Positions 22,556-31,782 of a stretch of 64,000 nt of DNA are shown here, in pieces. The stretch covers positions 1 to 64,000 of the forward strand of contig NZ_BQXN01000006.1 in the NCBI RefSeq assembly GCF_045862745.1. Direction: 5' to 3'. Every line of letters starts with the position of its first letter. Within the stretch, counting starts at the first letter, position 1. A program made the translations under genes and the position numbers. The notes under the pieces are model-generated. The model was not told the DNA's origin. It ran no database searches and saw only the letters and a list, made by a program, of their open reading frames with translations. This DNA comes from Furfurilactobacillus entadae (GTDB taxonomy: Bacteria; Bacillota; Bacilli; Lactobacillales; Lactobacillaceae).

Positions 22556-24307
22556 ATGGCAATTTTTAGAAAGTTGGCCTGGTATTTTAAAACGGAACGG
22601 CGGCGCTATTTACGGGGTGTTCTTGGGTTATTGATCACGGCGCTCCTTGGCGTTATTCCACCCCGGATCCTCGGGGATTTAGTTGATTTGATGGGGAAAC
22701 GCCAATTGACAGGGTCCCGGTTAGCACTGGACCTTAGCCTCATGGTTGCTGTGGCGTTAGGTGCTTATGCCGCCCGCTTTTTATGGCGAACGTCGATTTG
22801 GGGCGGTGCGGCAAACCTTGAACGAACGCTGCGGGAACGGTTGTACTGGCACTTTATGCAGATGGACGCGAGCTTTTATCAGCGTTACCGGACCGGTGAT
22901 TTAATGGCTCATGCAACAAACGACCTTTCTGCCATTCAGCGAGTGGCTGGTGGGGGGATCTTGCAGTTTGCAGATTCCGTCATCACAGGGGGAACAACGT
23001 TAATTGCCATGCTGGTGCTTGTTAACTGGCGGCTAACGATTCTGGCTGTGTTACCACTGCCGTTGATCGCAGTTGTTGCCCGGTATTTGGGAACAAAGAT
23101 TCACGTGGCCTTTGGTGAATCACAGGCCGCGTTTTCTCGGCTTAACAATAAGGCCCAGGAAAGTATCGAGGGAATCAAGGTCATTAAAACACTTGGTCAG
23201 GAGCAACAAGACGAAGCAGACTTTGAAACTCAAGTGAAGCAGACGATCGCCATTAATCGGCGAACTAACCGGCTAGACGCACTTTTTGATCCATTAGTCA
23301 CAATTATTATTGGTCTTTCCTACGTTGCGACAATCATTTTAGGCGGTCGGTATGTGACAACTGGCGTAATCTCGCTGGGGCAGCTGGTGACTTTTATCGC
23401 CTACATTAGCATGCTGATCTGGCCAATGTTTGCCATTGGTCAGTTATTTAACACGATGGAGCGGGGGAATGCGTCGTACGACCGGGTTAATACATTGTTG
23501 CATGAGCAGTCCAGCATCGTCGAAAAGACGGCGGGGTTATCTGCGCCCGCCCACGGCGAATTAACGTTTAATATTGATGCCTTTCATTATCCTGATGAAA
23601 CGGGCAACCAATTGACTGACGTTCACTTCACGTTGCCCGCGGGTCAAACACTTGGCTTAGTGGGCCGTGTGGGGGCGGGGAAGTCATCCGTTATGCGGCT
23701 GCTACTCCGTCAGTTTGATGCATACACCGGTGAAATTACGATCGGTGGTCATGACATCCGCAACTATACATTGGATGCCTACGTCGGTGTTTTGGGCTAT
23801 GTGCCTCAAGATAGTTTCTTGTTTTCGTCAACGATTCGCGAAAACATCGCGTTTGCTAAACCACAGGCGACCCAGGCAGAAATTGACGCAGCGGCGCACA
23901 TTGCCGCGTTTGACGTGGAGATTGCAACCATGCCGAATGGTTATGATACAGAAGTTGGTGAGGGCGGTGTATCCCTATCGGGTGGGCAAAAGCAGCGGTT
24001 AGCCATTGCACGGGCCCTGTTAGTTGACCCAGAAGTGCTAATTTTGGACGACGCGTTATCTGCGGTTGATGCGAAAACGGAAGCGCAAATTTTAGAGCGG
24101 TTACGAGCTGCCCGAAACGGAAAAACGACGATTATCGCAACCCACCGTTTGAGCGCGGTCGTGAACGCTGACCAGATTCTTGTGTTAGCCGATGGACACG
24201 TTGCCGAGCGTGGCGATCACGCAACGTTAGTGAAAGCGCACGGTTGGTACGAACGCATGTATGAACAACAACAGTTAGCGGATGCGATTGGAGGTGGCAA
24301 TGCTTAA
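22556..24307 (+). CDS. Multidrug ABC exporter subunit with degenerate ATPase site (LmrC/BmrC-like)
   Basis: 583 residues: six transmembrane helices (to about 320) fused to an ATPase domain with Walker A GRVGAGKSS, the Q loop YVPQDSF, signature SLSGGQKQR, Walker B VLILDDALSA and the switch His in ATHRLS. The Walker B catalytic Glu is Asp, as in the degenerate-site half of heterodimeric exporters (LmrC, BmrC). The partner gene follows with the stop and start sharing one base. Together they would export hydrophobic drugs or lipids. Confidence 0.92.
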   Translation: MAIFRKLAWYFKTERRRYLRGVLGLLITALLGVIPPRILGDLVDLMGKRQLTGSRLALDLSLMVAVALGAYAARFLWRTSIWGGAANLERTLRERLYWHFMQMDASFYQRYRTGDLMAHATNDLSAIQRVAGGGILQFADSVITGGTTLIAMLVLVNWRLTILAVLPLPLIAVVARYLGTKIHVAFGESQAAFSRLNNKAQESIEGIKVIKTLGQEQQDEADFETQVKQTIAINRRTNRLDALFDPLVTIIIGLSYVATIILGGRYVTTGVISLGQLVTFIAYISMLIWPMFAIGQLFNTMERGNASYDRVNTLLHEQSSIVEKTAGLSAPAHGELTFNIDAFHYPDETGNQLTDVHFTLPAGQTLGLVGRVGAGKSSVMRLLLRQFDAYTGEITIGGHDIRNYTLDAYVGVLGYVPQDSFLFSSTIRENIAFAKPQATQAEIDAAAHIAAFDVEIATMPNGYDTEVGEGGVSLSGGQKQRLAIARALLVDPEVLILDDALSAVDAKTEAQILERLRAARNGKTTIIATHRLSAVVNADQILVLADGHVAERGDHATLVKAHGWYERMYEQQQLADAIGGGNA

Positions 24308-26151
24308 TGGCAGAAAATAAACAATCAGCGTGGCATAAAAGCATGACCATGAAAGAGCAACGAACGGTGATCAAACGGTTATTGCCATATGCAGCACCAT
24401 ATAAGTGGTCCTTCATTTGGGCAATCGTCTTTGCGTTTATGGTTAGCCTTGTGAACGTGGCATTACCAAAATTAATGCAGACTTACATGAATCATTATTT
24501 ACGGGTGAACAACGCTGGTCTCCGGGTAGTCTTGTTCTTTGCTGGCTTTTATTTTTTGGGCACGTTAATCAAAGCATTATTTCAATTTTCACAAGAATTT
24601 TTGTACGCAATGGGTGGCGAGTACATGCTGGAAAATGTGCGGGTGAAGCTTTTTCGAAAGTTACATTCACTGGGCATGAGCTACTTCGATCGGGTGCCAG
24701 CGGGTTCGATTTTATCGCGCCTCACAAATGACACGATGTCCTTTCAAACCTTTTGGTCCTTATTTTCCGCAGCAATTATTGCGCTGTTTTCTGTGGTGAC
24801 GTCACTATACGCGATGTTTACCACAAATGTGACCGTGGCGTTTGCCGTGCTGGCCTTTCTTCCGGTGCTGTTGTTTGTGATTTGGTACTATCAGCACTTC
24901 AGTAGCCGGGTTTACCGGGCCATGCGTGAGCGTTTGAGTGAGCTCAACGCAACACTGGCGGAGTCAATCAGTGGAATTAGCGTCATTCAGGATTTTCGTC
25001 AGGAACGCCGGATGAACGCTGCGTTTGACGAAACTAACGAAGCTTATTACGGGACGCGTAAAGCGATGATTCGAATTAACTCATTACTGTTGAGTCCCGT
25101 CATTCAGTTGCTGTTCGCATTGAGTGAAGTGGCCGTTTTGTGGTTGTTTGGAATCAATGCGATGGATCACTTCGTTTTGGCGGGGACAATTTATGCGTTT
25201 GTGCTGTATTTGGATAATTTATATAATCCGATGTCCACGATGATGGACTCACTGTCTGATTTTCAGGATGGAATCGTTGCGGGTTCCCGGATTTTGACCG
25301 TGATGGATGATCAGACACTTGCACCACAGCAACATCCGGTGGCTGGCGCGAAGATCACCCGTGGTGAAATTGAATTCCGGCACGTGAACTTTAGTTATGA
25401 CGGCGTTCATGATGTGCTACACGATGTGTCATTTACGGTTAAACCAGGGCAAACGGTGGCCTTAGTTGGTCATACCGGCTCGGGGAAATCATCGACCATC
25501 AATGTCTTAATGCGTTTCTATGAATTTGGTTCAGGACAGATTTTGATCGATGGCCGCGACATTCGGGAGTACGACATGGCGGAATTGCGGCGGCAGTTTG
25601 GGTTAGTGTTGCAGGATTCATTCATGTTTTACGGCGACATTGCCTCAAACATTCGAATGTTTGATGACAAAATCAGTGATGACCAGGTGGTCGCAGCGGC
25701 GCGTTTCGTTTCGGCGGATCAGTTTATCGACCGGCTTCCCGGGAAGTATCATGCAAAGGTGATCGAACACGGGACCAGTTATTCCGGTGGTCAACGTCAA
25801 TTGATCTCATTTGCCCGGACGGTGGCACATGATCCGAAGGTCCTGATTTTGGATGAGGCAACAGCGGACATTGATACGGAGACGGAGACGTTGATTCAGG
25901 ACGGTTTGAAGAAACTACAGGCCGGCCGGACAACCATTGCCATTGCACACCGGTTGTCGACCATTCGGGAGGCAGACCAGATCTTAGTATTGGATGCAGG
26001 CCGAATCGTTGAACGCGGGACGCATGCTGAACTCTTGGCGCAGGGTGGCCGGTATTACGATATGTATCAGTTACAAACGGCGAGCGATGCGGAGCACCGT
26101 GATGCGTTGTTAGACCAGGAAACGGAATCAATTGATGTTAACCGTGACTAA
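24307..26151 (+). CDS. Multidrug ABC exporter subunit with canonical ATPase (LmrD/BmrD-like)
   Basis: 614 residues: six transmembrane helices, then an ATPase domain with Walker A GHTGSGKSS, signature YSGGQRQ, Walker B VLILDEATADID with the catalytic Glu intact and AHRLST. It pairs with the preceding subunit, whose Walker B Glu is Asp, so only one composite site should hydrolyse ATP well. The reading frames overlap by a single base, coupling translation 1:1. The substrate is unknown. Confidence 0.93.
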   Translation: MAENKQSAWHKSMTMKEQRTVIKRLLPYAAPYKWSFIWAIVFAFMVSLVNVALPKLMQTYMNHYLRVNNAGLRVVLFFAGFYFLGTLIKALFQFSQEFLYAMGGEYMLENVRVKLFRKLHSLGMSYFDRVPAGSILSRLTNDTMSFQTFWSLFSAAIIALFSVVTSLYAMFTTNVTVAFAVLAFLPVLLFVIWYYQHFSSRVYRAMRERLSELNATLAESISGISVIQDFRQERRMNAAFDETNEAYYGTRKAMIRINSLLLSPVIQLLFALSEVAVLWLFGINAMDHFVLAGTIYAFVLYLDNLYNPMSTMMDSLSDFQDGIVAGSRILTVMDDQTLAPQQHPVAGAKITRGEIEFRHVNFSYDGVHDVLHDVSFTVKPGQTVALVGHTGSGKSSTINVLMRFYEFGSGQILIDGRDIREYDMAELRRQFGLVLQDSFMFYGDIASNIRMFDDKISDDQVVAAARFVSADQFIDRLPGKYHAKVIEHGTSYSGGQRQLISFARTVAHDPKVLILDEATADIDTETETLIQDGLKKLQAGRTTIAIAHRLSTIREADQILVLDAGRIVERGTHAELLAQGGRYYDMYQLQTASDAEHRDALLDQETESIDVNRD

Positions 26152-26191
26152 AAAGTCGCCACTCAGCTAATTTGCTGAATGGCGACTTTTT
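26151..26191. terminator. Bidirectional terminator after the ABC operon
   Basis: AAAAGTCGCCA and TCAGC pair with GCTGA and TGGCGACTTTT around a short loop, with A and T runs at the ends. Confidence 0.8.
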
Positions 26192-26216
26192 GTGATTGAC
26201 AATTATTGCAATCGGT

Positions 26217-26977
26217 CTAAGCGTAATGGTCGATGATTGCTTTCAATGTTTGGGCCGCCCCTTTTTTACCAGTGCCCTTTTCGTAATAGGCGTTGAACCG
26301 TGGGTCGGTAACATACATGGCTGCCAGGCCCTTGTGTGCTTCGGGAGAGTACTGACCATATCTGGCCAGGTCATCGTCAAAAAAACCTTGTGCAGGTCGA
26401 AAATGGCCTTTGCGGCAGGCTGGTCGAAATCATGTGTCCCAACTAATGGTTGAAGAGCTGTAAGAATTTCCTGAGTTAACTGTTGTAAATGAGTTGATTC
26501 TTCTTCAGAGAAGGCATTGAATTTTTGATTGCTCCGGTTAATTACGTCGGTTCCGTATTGTTTGCGAATCTCTTTGCCGTATTGGTCTTCGTTATCACTG
26601 ATTGCCTTTGTTTTAAACGCTGCGAATTTTTCTGTATCGGTCATGATTGACACGCCTTTCATGGTTGCGAGTGTTTGGTTTAGCGAGGTAAGTAGATTAG
26701 TTAACCGAGCCTGTTCAGCAATAATTTTTATGCGTTGCTCATTTAAAGCCTGATATTGGTCTGCTTCGGATGATTGTAAAATGATTTTGCTTAACGGCAA
26801 GTCAAATAATCTTAAAAACATGATTTTTTGTAGTTGGTTAACTGCGGTTTCGTCATAATAACGATAATTATTTTCCGGGTGTCGTTGTGCCGTTAGCAGA
26901 CCCTTTGTTTCGTAAAAACGTAAGGTTCTTGTTGAAATACCGGCTAAGTTTGCTAGTTCCGTTACTGAATAGGTCAT
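26217..26977 (-). pseudogene. TipAS-type MerR regulator, frameshifted near the C-terminus
   Basis: The MerR helix-turn-helix (VTELANLAGISTRTLRFYE), a dimer coiled coil and most of the antibiotic-binding TipAS domain read normally from 26977. After FDLHKVF the frame is lost at a run of seven A/T bases (26379-26385). As written the protein would end at 26243 with an unrelated tail. One extra base in that run restores DDDLARYGQYSPEAHKG, GLAAMYVTDPRFNAYYEKG and AIIDHYA to a stop at 26217, about 253 residues, the usual family length. It could be a real mutation, a slippage-tolerant site or a sequencing error. The intact family activates efflux on binding drugs, and a drug exporter operon is convergent. 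Confidence 0.82.
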
Positions 26978-27044
26978 CGATAGTATCTCCTCACTTACAA
27001 GATAAATAATAAACGTTGACGTAGCGTTAAGGTCAAGTGGTTAG

Positions 27045-27090
27045 AAAAAAGCTGTTACTGATTATGCTTGTTTGCACAATCAGTAACAGC
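27045..27090 (-). terminator. Terminator of plsC
   Basis: GCTGTTACTGATT (27051-27063) pairs perfectly with AATCAGTAACAGC (27078-27090), with TTTTTTC following on the minus strand. Confidence 0.8.
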
Positions 27091-27111
27091 GGGGGTGAAA
27101 GTCATTAAATT

Positions 27112-27846
27112 TTACCGATGCGATTGATCATCAGTTGCTTTATCTTGCAATTGTTCAAGATTGTCAGCGTCTTTTGCCGCGGTTTCTTTTTCCGTTGCCT
27201 GTTTAGTTTGGTACGCGTCATACATTTTTTGGTTTGGATCAACGTAGTGGAAGTTAGGGTCAATTTCTTTATCCAGGGCGTCAAATGCGGCTTGTAACTG
27301 CTGGTCGATCTGTTGTTGACCAGCAGCGTCCGTTTTGAATTTTTGGTCGATCATGATGGGGTCACCAAAACTAACGGTGACCCGTTTACGTGACAGGAGG
27401 CCCCGGAAGGTTAGCGGGCCCTGGTACACAGTGGGAACCAAAGGCACACCAGCTAATTTGGCAATGACCACGGCGCCACCCTTTAATTCGCTGGAGTGGC
27501 GGGTGCCAGACGGAAAGATGATGGTTGACAATTCACCTTGCTTTAGAAGTTTCACGGGGGTCTTGATGGCCGATGGGCCGGGGTTGTCCCGGTCGACCGG
27601 GTAGGCATTCGCATGGTTTAGAACAAAGCGGATGAACCAGTTATCAAACAGCTCTTTTTTTGCCATGAATGAAAACTTTCGGGGTGCGCCGGCCAGGGCG
27701 TAATAGATTGGATCAAACCACGTCCGGTGGGGCCCAACTAAAATGTAAGTGCCCGCTGGCAACCGATCTTTGTGTAAAAAGCGGGCGCGGCCGTTAACAA
27801 TCCATAAAATCACCCGAGCAACAACACGAATAAATGAATAGAACAC
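27112..27846 (-). CDS. plsC: 1-acyl-sn-glycerol-3-phosphate acyltransferase
   Basis: About 244 residues. It acylates lysophosphatidic acid to phosphatidic acid at the membrane, feeding phospholipid synthesis (CdsA at 33455 uses the product). The catalytic HX4D is His40-Asp45 (GPHRTWFD), and the acceptor motif is FPSGTRHS. The start is probably the GTG at 27846 (MFYSFIR), 7 bases after GGAGG. An ATG at 27897 would add a hydrophilic stretch without a ribosome site. The tail after about residue 200 is charged and rich in Lys/Asp/Gln. Confidence 0.87.
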   Translation of the reverse strand: MFYSFIRVVARVILWIVNGRARFLHKDRLPAGTYILVGPHRTWFDPIYYALAGAPRKFSFMAKKELFDNWFIRFVLNHANAYPVDRDNPGPSAIKTPVKLLKQGELSTIIFPSGTRHSSELKGGAVVIAKLAGVPLVPTVYQGPLTFRGLLSRKRVTVSFGDPIMIDQKFKTDAAGQQQIDQQLQAAFDALDKEIDPNFHYVDPNQKMYDAYQTKQATEKETAAKDADNLEQLQDKATDDQSHR

Positions 27847-28003
27847 AGGCATTCCTCCAATAAGCCAGTCGTTTCCGGTAAAATGGTCATAAGTCATTCA
27901 GAATAACTTGCAATTCCCGAAACCGACCCTAATAATCTGTTAAGAGTATGAATAACTGTGACGTGTAATGCAAGTCAATCATGGGTATCGAAAGGAAATA
28001 AAG

Positions 28004-28771
28004 ATGGGAGAACCACATTTAGCAGCTGATGAACGAATTGATCAGTTGTACGGGGCCAACATTCAAATTATCCAGAGTCAAAGTGTTTTTGCCTTTTCAC
28101 TGGATGCAGTTTTACTGGCAGATTTTGCCCAACCCGACCGAACACGACGCGGACTGACGGTTGATCTTTGTGCCGGTAATGGTGCTGTTGGGCTCTTCTT
28201 TAGCCCCAAGACAAAGGGCCAAATTCAGTTGGTGGAATTACAACCACGGTTAGCAGAAATGGCTGGACGGTCAATTGAGTTGAATAACTTAGAAGACCGG
28301 ATGAGTGTACTAAATCTTGATCTAGCACAGGCGCCCACGGTGATCAAACCAGACAGTGTCAGCGTCGTGACGTGTAACCCACCGTACTTTAAGGATGTAC
28401 CAACCTCACAAAAAAATCCAAATGAACACTATGCCATTGCCCGGCATGAATTAACGACCACCCTTGAGCAGGTGATCAAAACTACATCAACACTGTTGAA
28501 GATGACTGGGCATGCGTACTTTGTGTTTCGCCCAGACCGGTTTTTAGAAATGATGGCGCTCCTAGAAAAACACCGGTTAGCCCCCAAGAAAATCCAGTTC
28601 GTTTATCCGAAAGCAGGGCGGGATGCAAACATGTTCTTGGTGGATGCCATTAAGGACGGTCGTCCTGGTGGGTTAAAAATTTTACCACCGGTGGTCGTGG
28701 CGGATGATCAGGGAAACTACATCGGCCGAGTGCATGATTTGCTCTACGGTCCAACAAAGCCGGTGTCATGA
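28004..28771 (+). CDS. tRNA1(Val) A37 N6-methyltransferase-like protein
   Basis: 255 residues of the YfiC/TrmN6 type Rossmann methyltransferase. The SAM-binding motif is VDLCAGNGAVGLFF, and the catalytic motif TCNPPYF identifies an amino-methyltransferase of Asn-Pro-Pro-Tyr type. Likely substrate: adenosine in tRNA. The ATG at 28004 has AAAGGAAA upstream, while 27968 lacks one. It overlaps the following GIY-YIG gene by 4 bases, a pairing (YabB-YazA in Bacillus) common in Firmicutes. Confidence 0.87.
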   Translation: MGEPHLAADERIDQLYGANIQIIQSQSVFAFSLDAVLLADFAQPDRTRRGLTVDLCAGNGAVGLFFSPKTKGQIQLVELQPRLAEMAGRSIELNNLEDRMSVLNLDLAQAPTVIKPDSVSVVTCNPPYFKDVPTSQKNPNEHYAIARHELTTTLEQVIKTTSTLLKMTGHAYFVFRPDRFLEMMALLEKHRLAPKKIQFVYPKAGRDANMFLVDAIKDGRPGGLKILPPVVVADDQGNYIGRVHDLLYGPTKPVS

Positions 28772-29049
28772 TGGCAAGCAAACCGTATTATTTTTACGTA
28801 ATTCTCTGCGCTGACCACACCCTTTACGGCGGCTTCACGGATGACGTGGGCCGCCGGTTTGCCACCCACCAAGCGGGCAAGGGGGCAAAGTACACCAAGC
28901 CAGCGTTTCGCCACCCACTGACACTTTTATATGCTGAGGCGTTTGCCGATAAGTCAAGTGCATTGAAGGCGGAATATGCGTTTAAACATCAGTCACGGGT
29001 CAAAAAGGTGGCCTATTTATCTGCCCATGGGGTTCAACCATTTGAATAA
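28768..29049 (+). CDS. GIY-YIG nuclease-domain protein (YazA type)
   Basis: 93 residues forming a single GIY-YIG domain: YYFYVILCADHTLYGGFTD gives the two motif strands and FATHQAGKGAKYTK the following helix with conserved Lys/Tyr. Single-domain UPF0213 (YhbQ/YazA) proteins have no settled role in vivo. Translation is coupled to the upstream methyltransferase by an ATGA overlap. Confidence 0.88.
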   Translation: MMASKPYYFYVILCADHTLYGGFTDDVGRRFATHQAGKGAKYTKPAFRHPLTLLYAEAFADKSSALKAEYAFKHQSRVKKVAYLSAHGVQPFE

Positions 29050-29073
29050 CCGGGTGTGATGCAGGGAAAAGGC

Positions 29074-29102
29074 TTGTCAGACCCGTGATTATTTGATATA
29101 AT
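29074..29102 (+). promoter_or_regulatory. Promoter of rpsB-tsf
   Basis: TTGTCA (29074-29079), exactly 17 bp, TATAAT (29097-29102). This near-consensus pair suits a highly expressed ribosomal protein gene. Confidence 0.82.
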
Positions 29103-29109
29103 TTTTTCG

Positions 29110-29224
29110 GTTTAAAAAACCAATTCACACCTCGTTTGATAGCAATGTCGGTGCTCAGGGATGAGTGGCATGGTTATGTGAGAACGGGGGCGGAAAAAAC
29201 ACTTTTATTTGGAGGATTTAACAC
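29110..29224 (+). promoter_or_regulatory. Long rpsB leader, possible S2 autoregulation
   Basis: About 115 nt of untranslated leader separate the expected start of transcription from the rpsB ATG. Firmicute rpsB leaders can bind protein S2, but I cannot confirm a fold here; only short possible helices are seen. Confidence 0.3.
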
Positions 29225-29983
29225 ATGGCTGTTATTTCTATGAAGCAATTGCTTGAAGCCGGTGTCCACTTCGGTCACCAAACTCGTCGCTGGAACCCAA
29301 AGATGAAGCCATTCATCTTTACTGAACGGAACGGCATCTACATCATCGACCTGCAAAAGACGGTTAAGATGGCTGACGTTGCCTACAACTTCGTTAAGGA
29401 CGAATCTGCTAAGGGTGCTAACATTTTATTTGTTGGGACGAAGAAGCAAGCGCAAGACTCAATCGAAGAAGAAGCAACTCGTGCCGGTATGTACTACGTT
29501 AACCACCGTTGGCTTGGTGGAACGTTGACTAACTGGAACACCATCCAAACGCGGATCAAGCGTTTGAAGGACTTAAAGAAGATGGCTGAAGACGGTACAT
29601 TTGACCGTTTGCCTAAGAAGGAAGTTGCTTTGTTGACGAAGCAACGTGAAAAGCTTGAAAAGTTCTTAGGTGGGATCGAAGACATGCCTGGGATTCCTGA
29701 TGTTATGTTCATCGTTGACCCTCGTAAGGAACAAATCGCTGTTCAAGAAGCACACAAGTTGAACATTCCGATTGTTGCCATGGTTGACACGAACTCAGAC
29801 CCAGACGACATCGATTACATCATCCCATCAAACGATGACGCAATCCGTGCCATTCGCCTGATCTCTTCTAAGATGGCTGACGCTATCATCGAAGGCCGTC
29901 AGGGTGAAGACCAAGCTGACCAAGCTGGGGATTCAATGGAAGACATCGTTGAAGCCGTTGAAGGCGACAACGCAAACAACTAA
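29225..29983 (+). CDS. rpsB: 30S ribosomal protein S2
   Basis: 252 residues, full length. Signature blocks are ISMKQLLEAGVHFGHQTRRW, VNHRWLGGTLTNW and PDVMFIVDPRKE. S2 joins the small subunit late and is needed for S1 binding. TTTGGAGG supports the start. It is followed by an attenuator-like hairpin and tsf, the standard bacterial pair. Confidence 0.98.
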   Translation: MAVISMKQLLEAGVHFGHQTRRWNPKMKPFIFTERNGIYIIDLQKTVKMADVAYNFVKDESAKGANILFVGTKKQAQDSIEEEATRAGMYYVNHRWLGGTLTNWNTIQTRIKRLKDLKKMAEDGTFDRLPKKEVALLTKQREKLEKFLGGIEDMPGIPDVMFIVDPRKEQIAVQEAHKLNIPIVAMVDTNSDPDDIDYIIPSNDDAIRAIRLISSKMADAIIEGRQGEDQADQAGDSMEDIVEAVEGDNANN

Positions 29984-29997
29984 GCATTAAAACCTTA

Positions 29998-30050
29998 GGC
30001 TGGCTATCAGTGAAGACCGTTGTGGCCTGAGATTGATAGTCAGCTTTTTT
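29998..30050 (+). terminator. Terminator/attenuator between rpsB and tsf
   Basis: A 12-bp stem with two G-U pairs (29998-30009 with 30034-30045) is followed by six T residues, 40 bases before the tsf start. Partial read-through would set the S2 to EF-Ts ratio. Confidence 0.75.
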
Positions 30051-30089
30051 CTCAATTTTTGAACGATAAATAAGAGGAGGCCATCTCAA

Positions 30090-30965
30090 ATGGCAATTAC
30101 AGCAGCTCAAGTTAAGAATTTACGTGAAAAGACTGGTGTCGGAATCATGGACGCCAAGAAAGCCCTCGTTGCCACTGATGGTGACGAAGCAAAGGCATTG
30201 GACTTCCTGCGTGAAAAGGGAATTGCCAAGGCTGAAAAGAAGAGTGACCGGATTGCTGCCGAAGGGTTAACGGAAGTTTCAATTCACGGAAACAGCGCTG
30301 CCATCGTTGAATTGAACTCAGAAACTGACTTCGTGGCTTCAAACGACACGTTCAAGGACGTTTTGGCCACTGTTTCTGCACAAATCGCATTGGAAAAGCC
30401 TGCCGATGTTGAAGCTGCTTTGAAGTTGAAGGCAAACGAAACCACGACGTTAAACGATGCCATTATTTCAGCAACGCAAGTGACTGGTGAAAAGATCAGC
30501 CTGCGTCGTTTTGAAGTGGTTGAAAAGACTGATGACCAAACCTTTGGCTCATACCTGCACATGGGTGGTTCAATTGCATCATTGATCGTTCTGGATGGTG
30601 GCGATGCTGAAACAGCTAAGGACGTTGCGATGCACGTTGCTGCCATCAACCCTGAATACGTTGACCGTACGGAAGTGCCTGCTGACCGTTTGGCTCACGA
30701 AAAAGAAGTTCTTGCAAACGAAGATGACCTGGCCGGCAAGCCAGAAAACATCAAGGAACGCATGATCGAAGGCCGTTTGAACAAGTGGTTATCAAACATT
30801 TCATTAAATGACCAACCATTCGTTAAGGATGGCGATCAGACCGTTGCGCAATACGTTGCATCAAAGAACGCAACCGTTGCTTCTTTCGTTCGTTACCAAG
30901 TTGGTGAAGGAATGGAAAAGAAGGCCAATGACTTTGTTGACGAAGTTATGGGTCAAATCGAGTAG
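30090..30965 (+). CDS. tsf: Elongation factor Ts
   Basis: 291 residues. It is the nucleotide exchange factor for EF-Tu: the N-terminal UBA-like part VKNLREKTGVGIMDAKKAL and the EF-Tu contact region SDFVASN-type segment (ELNSETDFVASNDTF) are intact. TAAGAGGAGG lies upstream. Another hairpin with a T run follows before pyrH. Confidence 0.98.
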   Translation: MAITAAQVKNLREKTGVGIMDAKKALVATDGDEAKALDFLREKGIAKAEKKSDRIAAEGLTEVSIHGNSAAIVELNSETDFVASNDTFKDVLATVSAQIALEKPADVEAALKLKANETTTLNDAIISATQVTGEKISLRRFEVVEKTDDQTFGSYLHMGGSIASLIVLDGGDAETAKDVAMHVAAINPEYVDRTEVPADRLAHEKEVLANEDDLAGKPENIKERMIEGRLNKWLSNISLNDQPFVKDGDQTVAQYVASKNATVASFVRYQVGEGMEKKANDFVDEVMGQIE

Positions 30966-30977
30966 TTAAACGAGAAG

Positions 30978-31004
30978 GGGGCGTACATTGCGTGCGCCTT
31001 TTTT
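30978..31004 (+). terminator. Terminator/attenuator between tsf and pyrH
   Basis: GGCGTAC (30980-30986) pairs with GTGCGCC (30992-30998) with one G-U pair, followed by six T residues. Confidence 0.65.
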
Positions 31005-31057
31005 GTGAGACGACATTCACTGACATTGTGAACGAGGACAAGGAGGACGTTGGTCTT

Positions 31058-31780
31058 ATGGCTGATGTAAAGTACAAACGGGTAATGCTCAAGCTGAGTG
31101 GTGAAGCACTCGCTGGTGAACAAGGCTTTGGAATCTACCCACCAAAGATTAAAACGGTGGCTGAGGAACTGCGTGAAGTGTACGCCCTTGGCGTTCAAAT
31201 TGCGGTTGTTGTCGGTGGTGGGAACATCTGGCGCGGCGAAGCGGGTTCTGAGATGGGCATGGAACGTGCCCAAGCAGATTACGTTGGCATGTTGGCAACC
31301 ATCATGAATGCGCTGGCACTTCAGGATAGTTTAGAGAGTCTTGGGGTTCCAACCCGGGTTCAAACGTCCATTGAGATGCGGCAAATTGCTGAACCCTACA
31401 TTCGCCGCAAGGCCGTTCGGCACTTGGAAAAGAACCGGGTTGTGATCTTTGCTGGTGGCACTGGTTCACCATACTTCTCAACGGATACTGCGGCTGCATT
31501 ACGGGCAACAGAAATCAACGCTGACGCCATTTTGATGGCTAAAAACGGGACGGACGGCATTTACTCTGCCGATCCAAACATCGATCCAACTGCCGAGAAG
31601 TTTGAAACATTAACGCACCTGGACATTATCAACAAGGGCTTGCACGTCATGGACACCACGGCGTCATCATTGTCGATGGAAAATGATATTCCACTGGTTG
31701 TGTTTGACTTTAACGAACCAGGCAATGTATTACGTGTCGTTCAGGGTGAAAACATCGGAACAACAGTAAAGGGGAACTAA
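31058..31780 (+). CDS. pyrH: UMP kinase
   Basis: 240 residues of the amino-acid kinase fold phosphorylating UMP to UDP. Motifs: VMLKLSGEAL (P-loop-like), VVVGGGNIWRG (UMP site) and LMAKNGTDGIYSADP. The ATG at 31058 is preferred for its AAGGAGG and family length; an in-frame start at 30992 lies inside the upstream hairpin. It is 2 bases from frr. Confidence 0.97.
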   Translation: MADVKYKRVMLKLSGEALAGEQGFGIYPPKIKTVAEELREVYALGVQIAVVVGGGNIWRGEAGSEMGMERAQADYVGMLATIMNALALQDSLESLGVPTRVQTSIEMRQIAEPYIRRKAVRHLEKNRVVIFAGGTGSPYFSTDTAAALRATEINADAILMAKNGTDGIYSADPNIDPTAEKFETLTHLDIINKGLHVMDTTASSLSMENDIPLVVFDFNEPGNVLRVVQGENIGTTVKGN

Positions 31781-31782
31781 CA

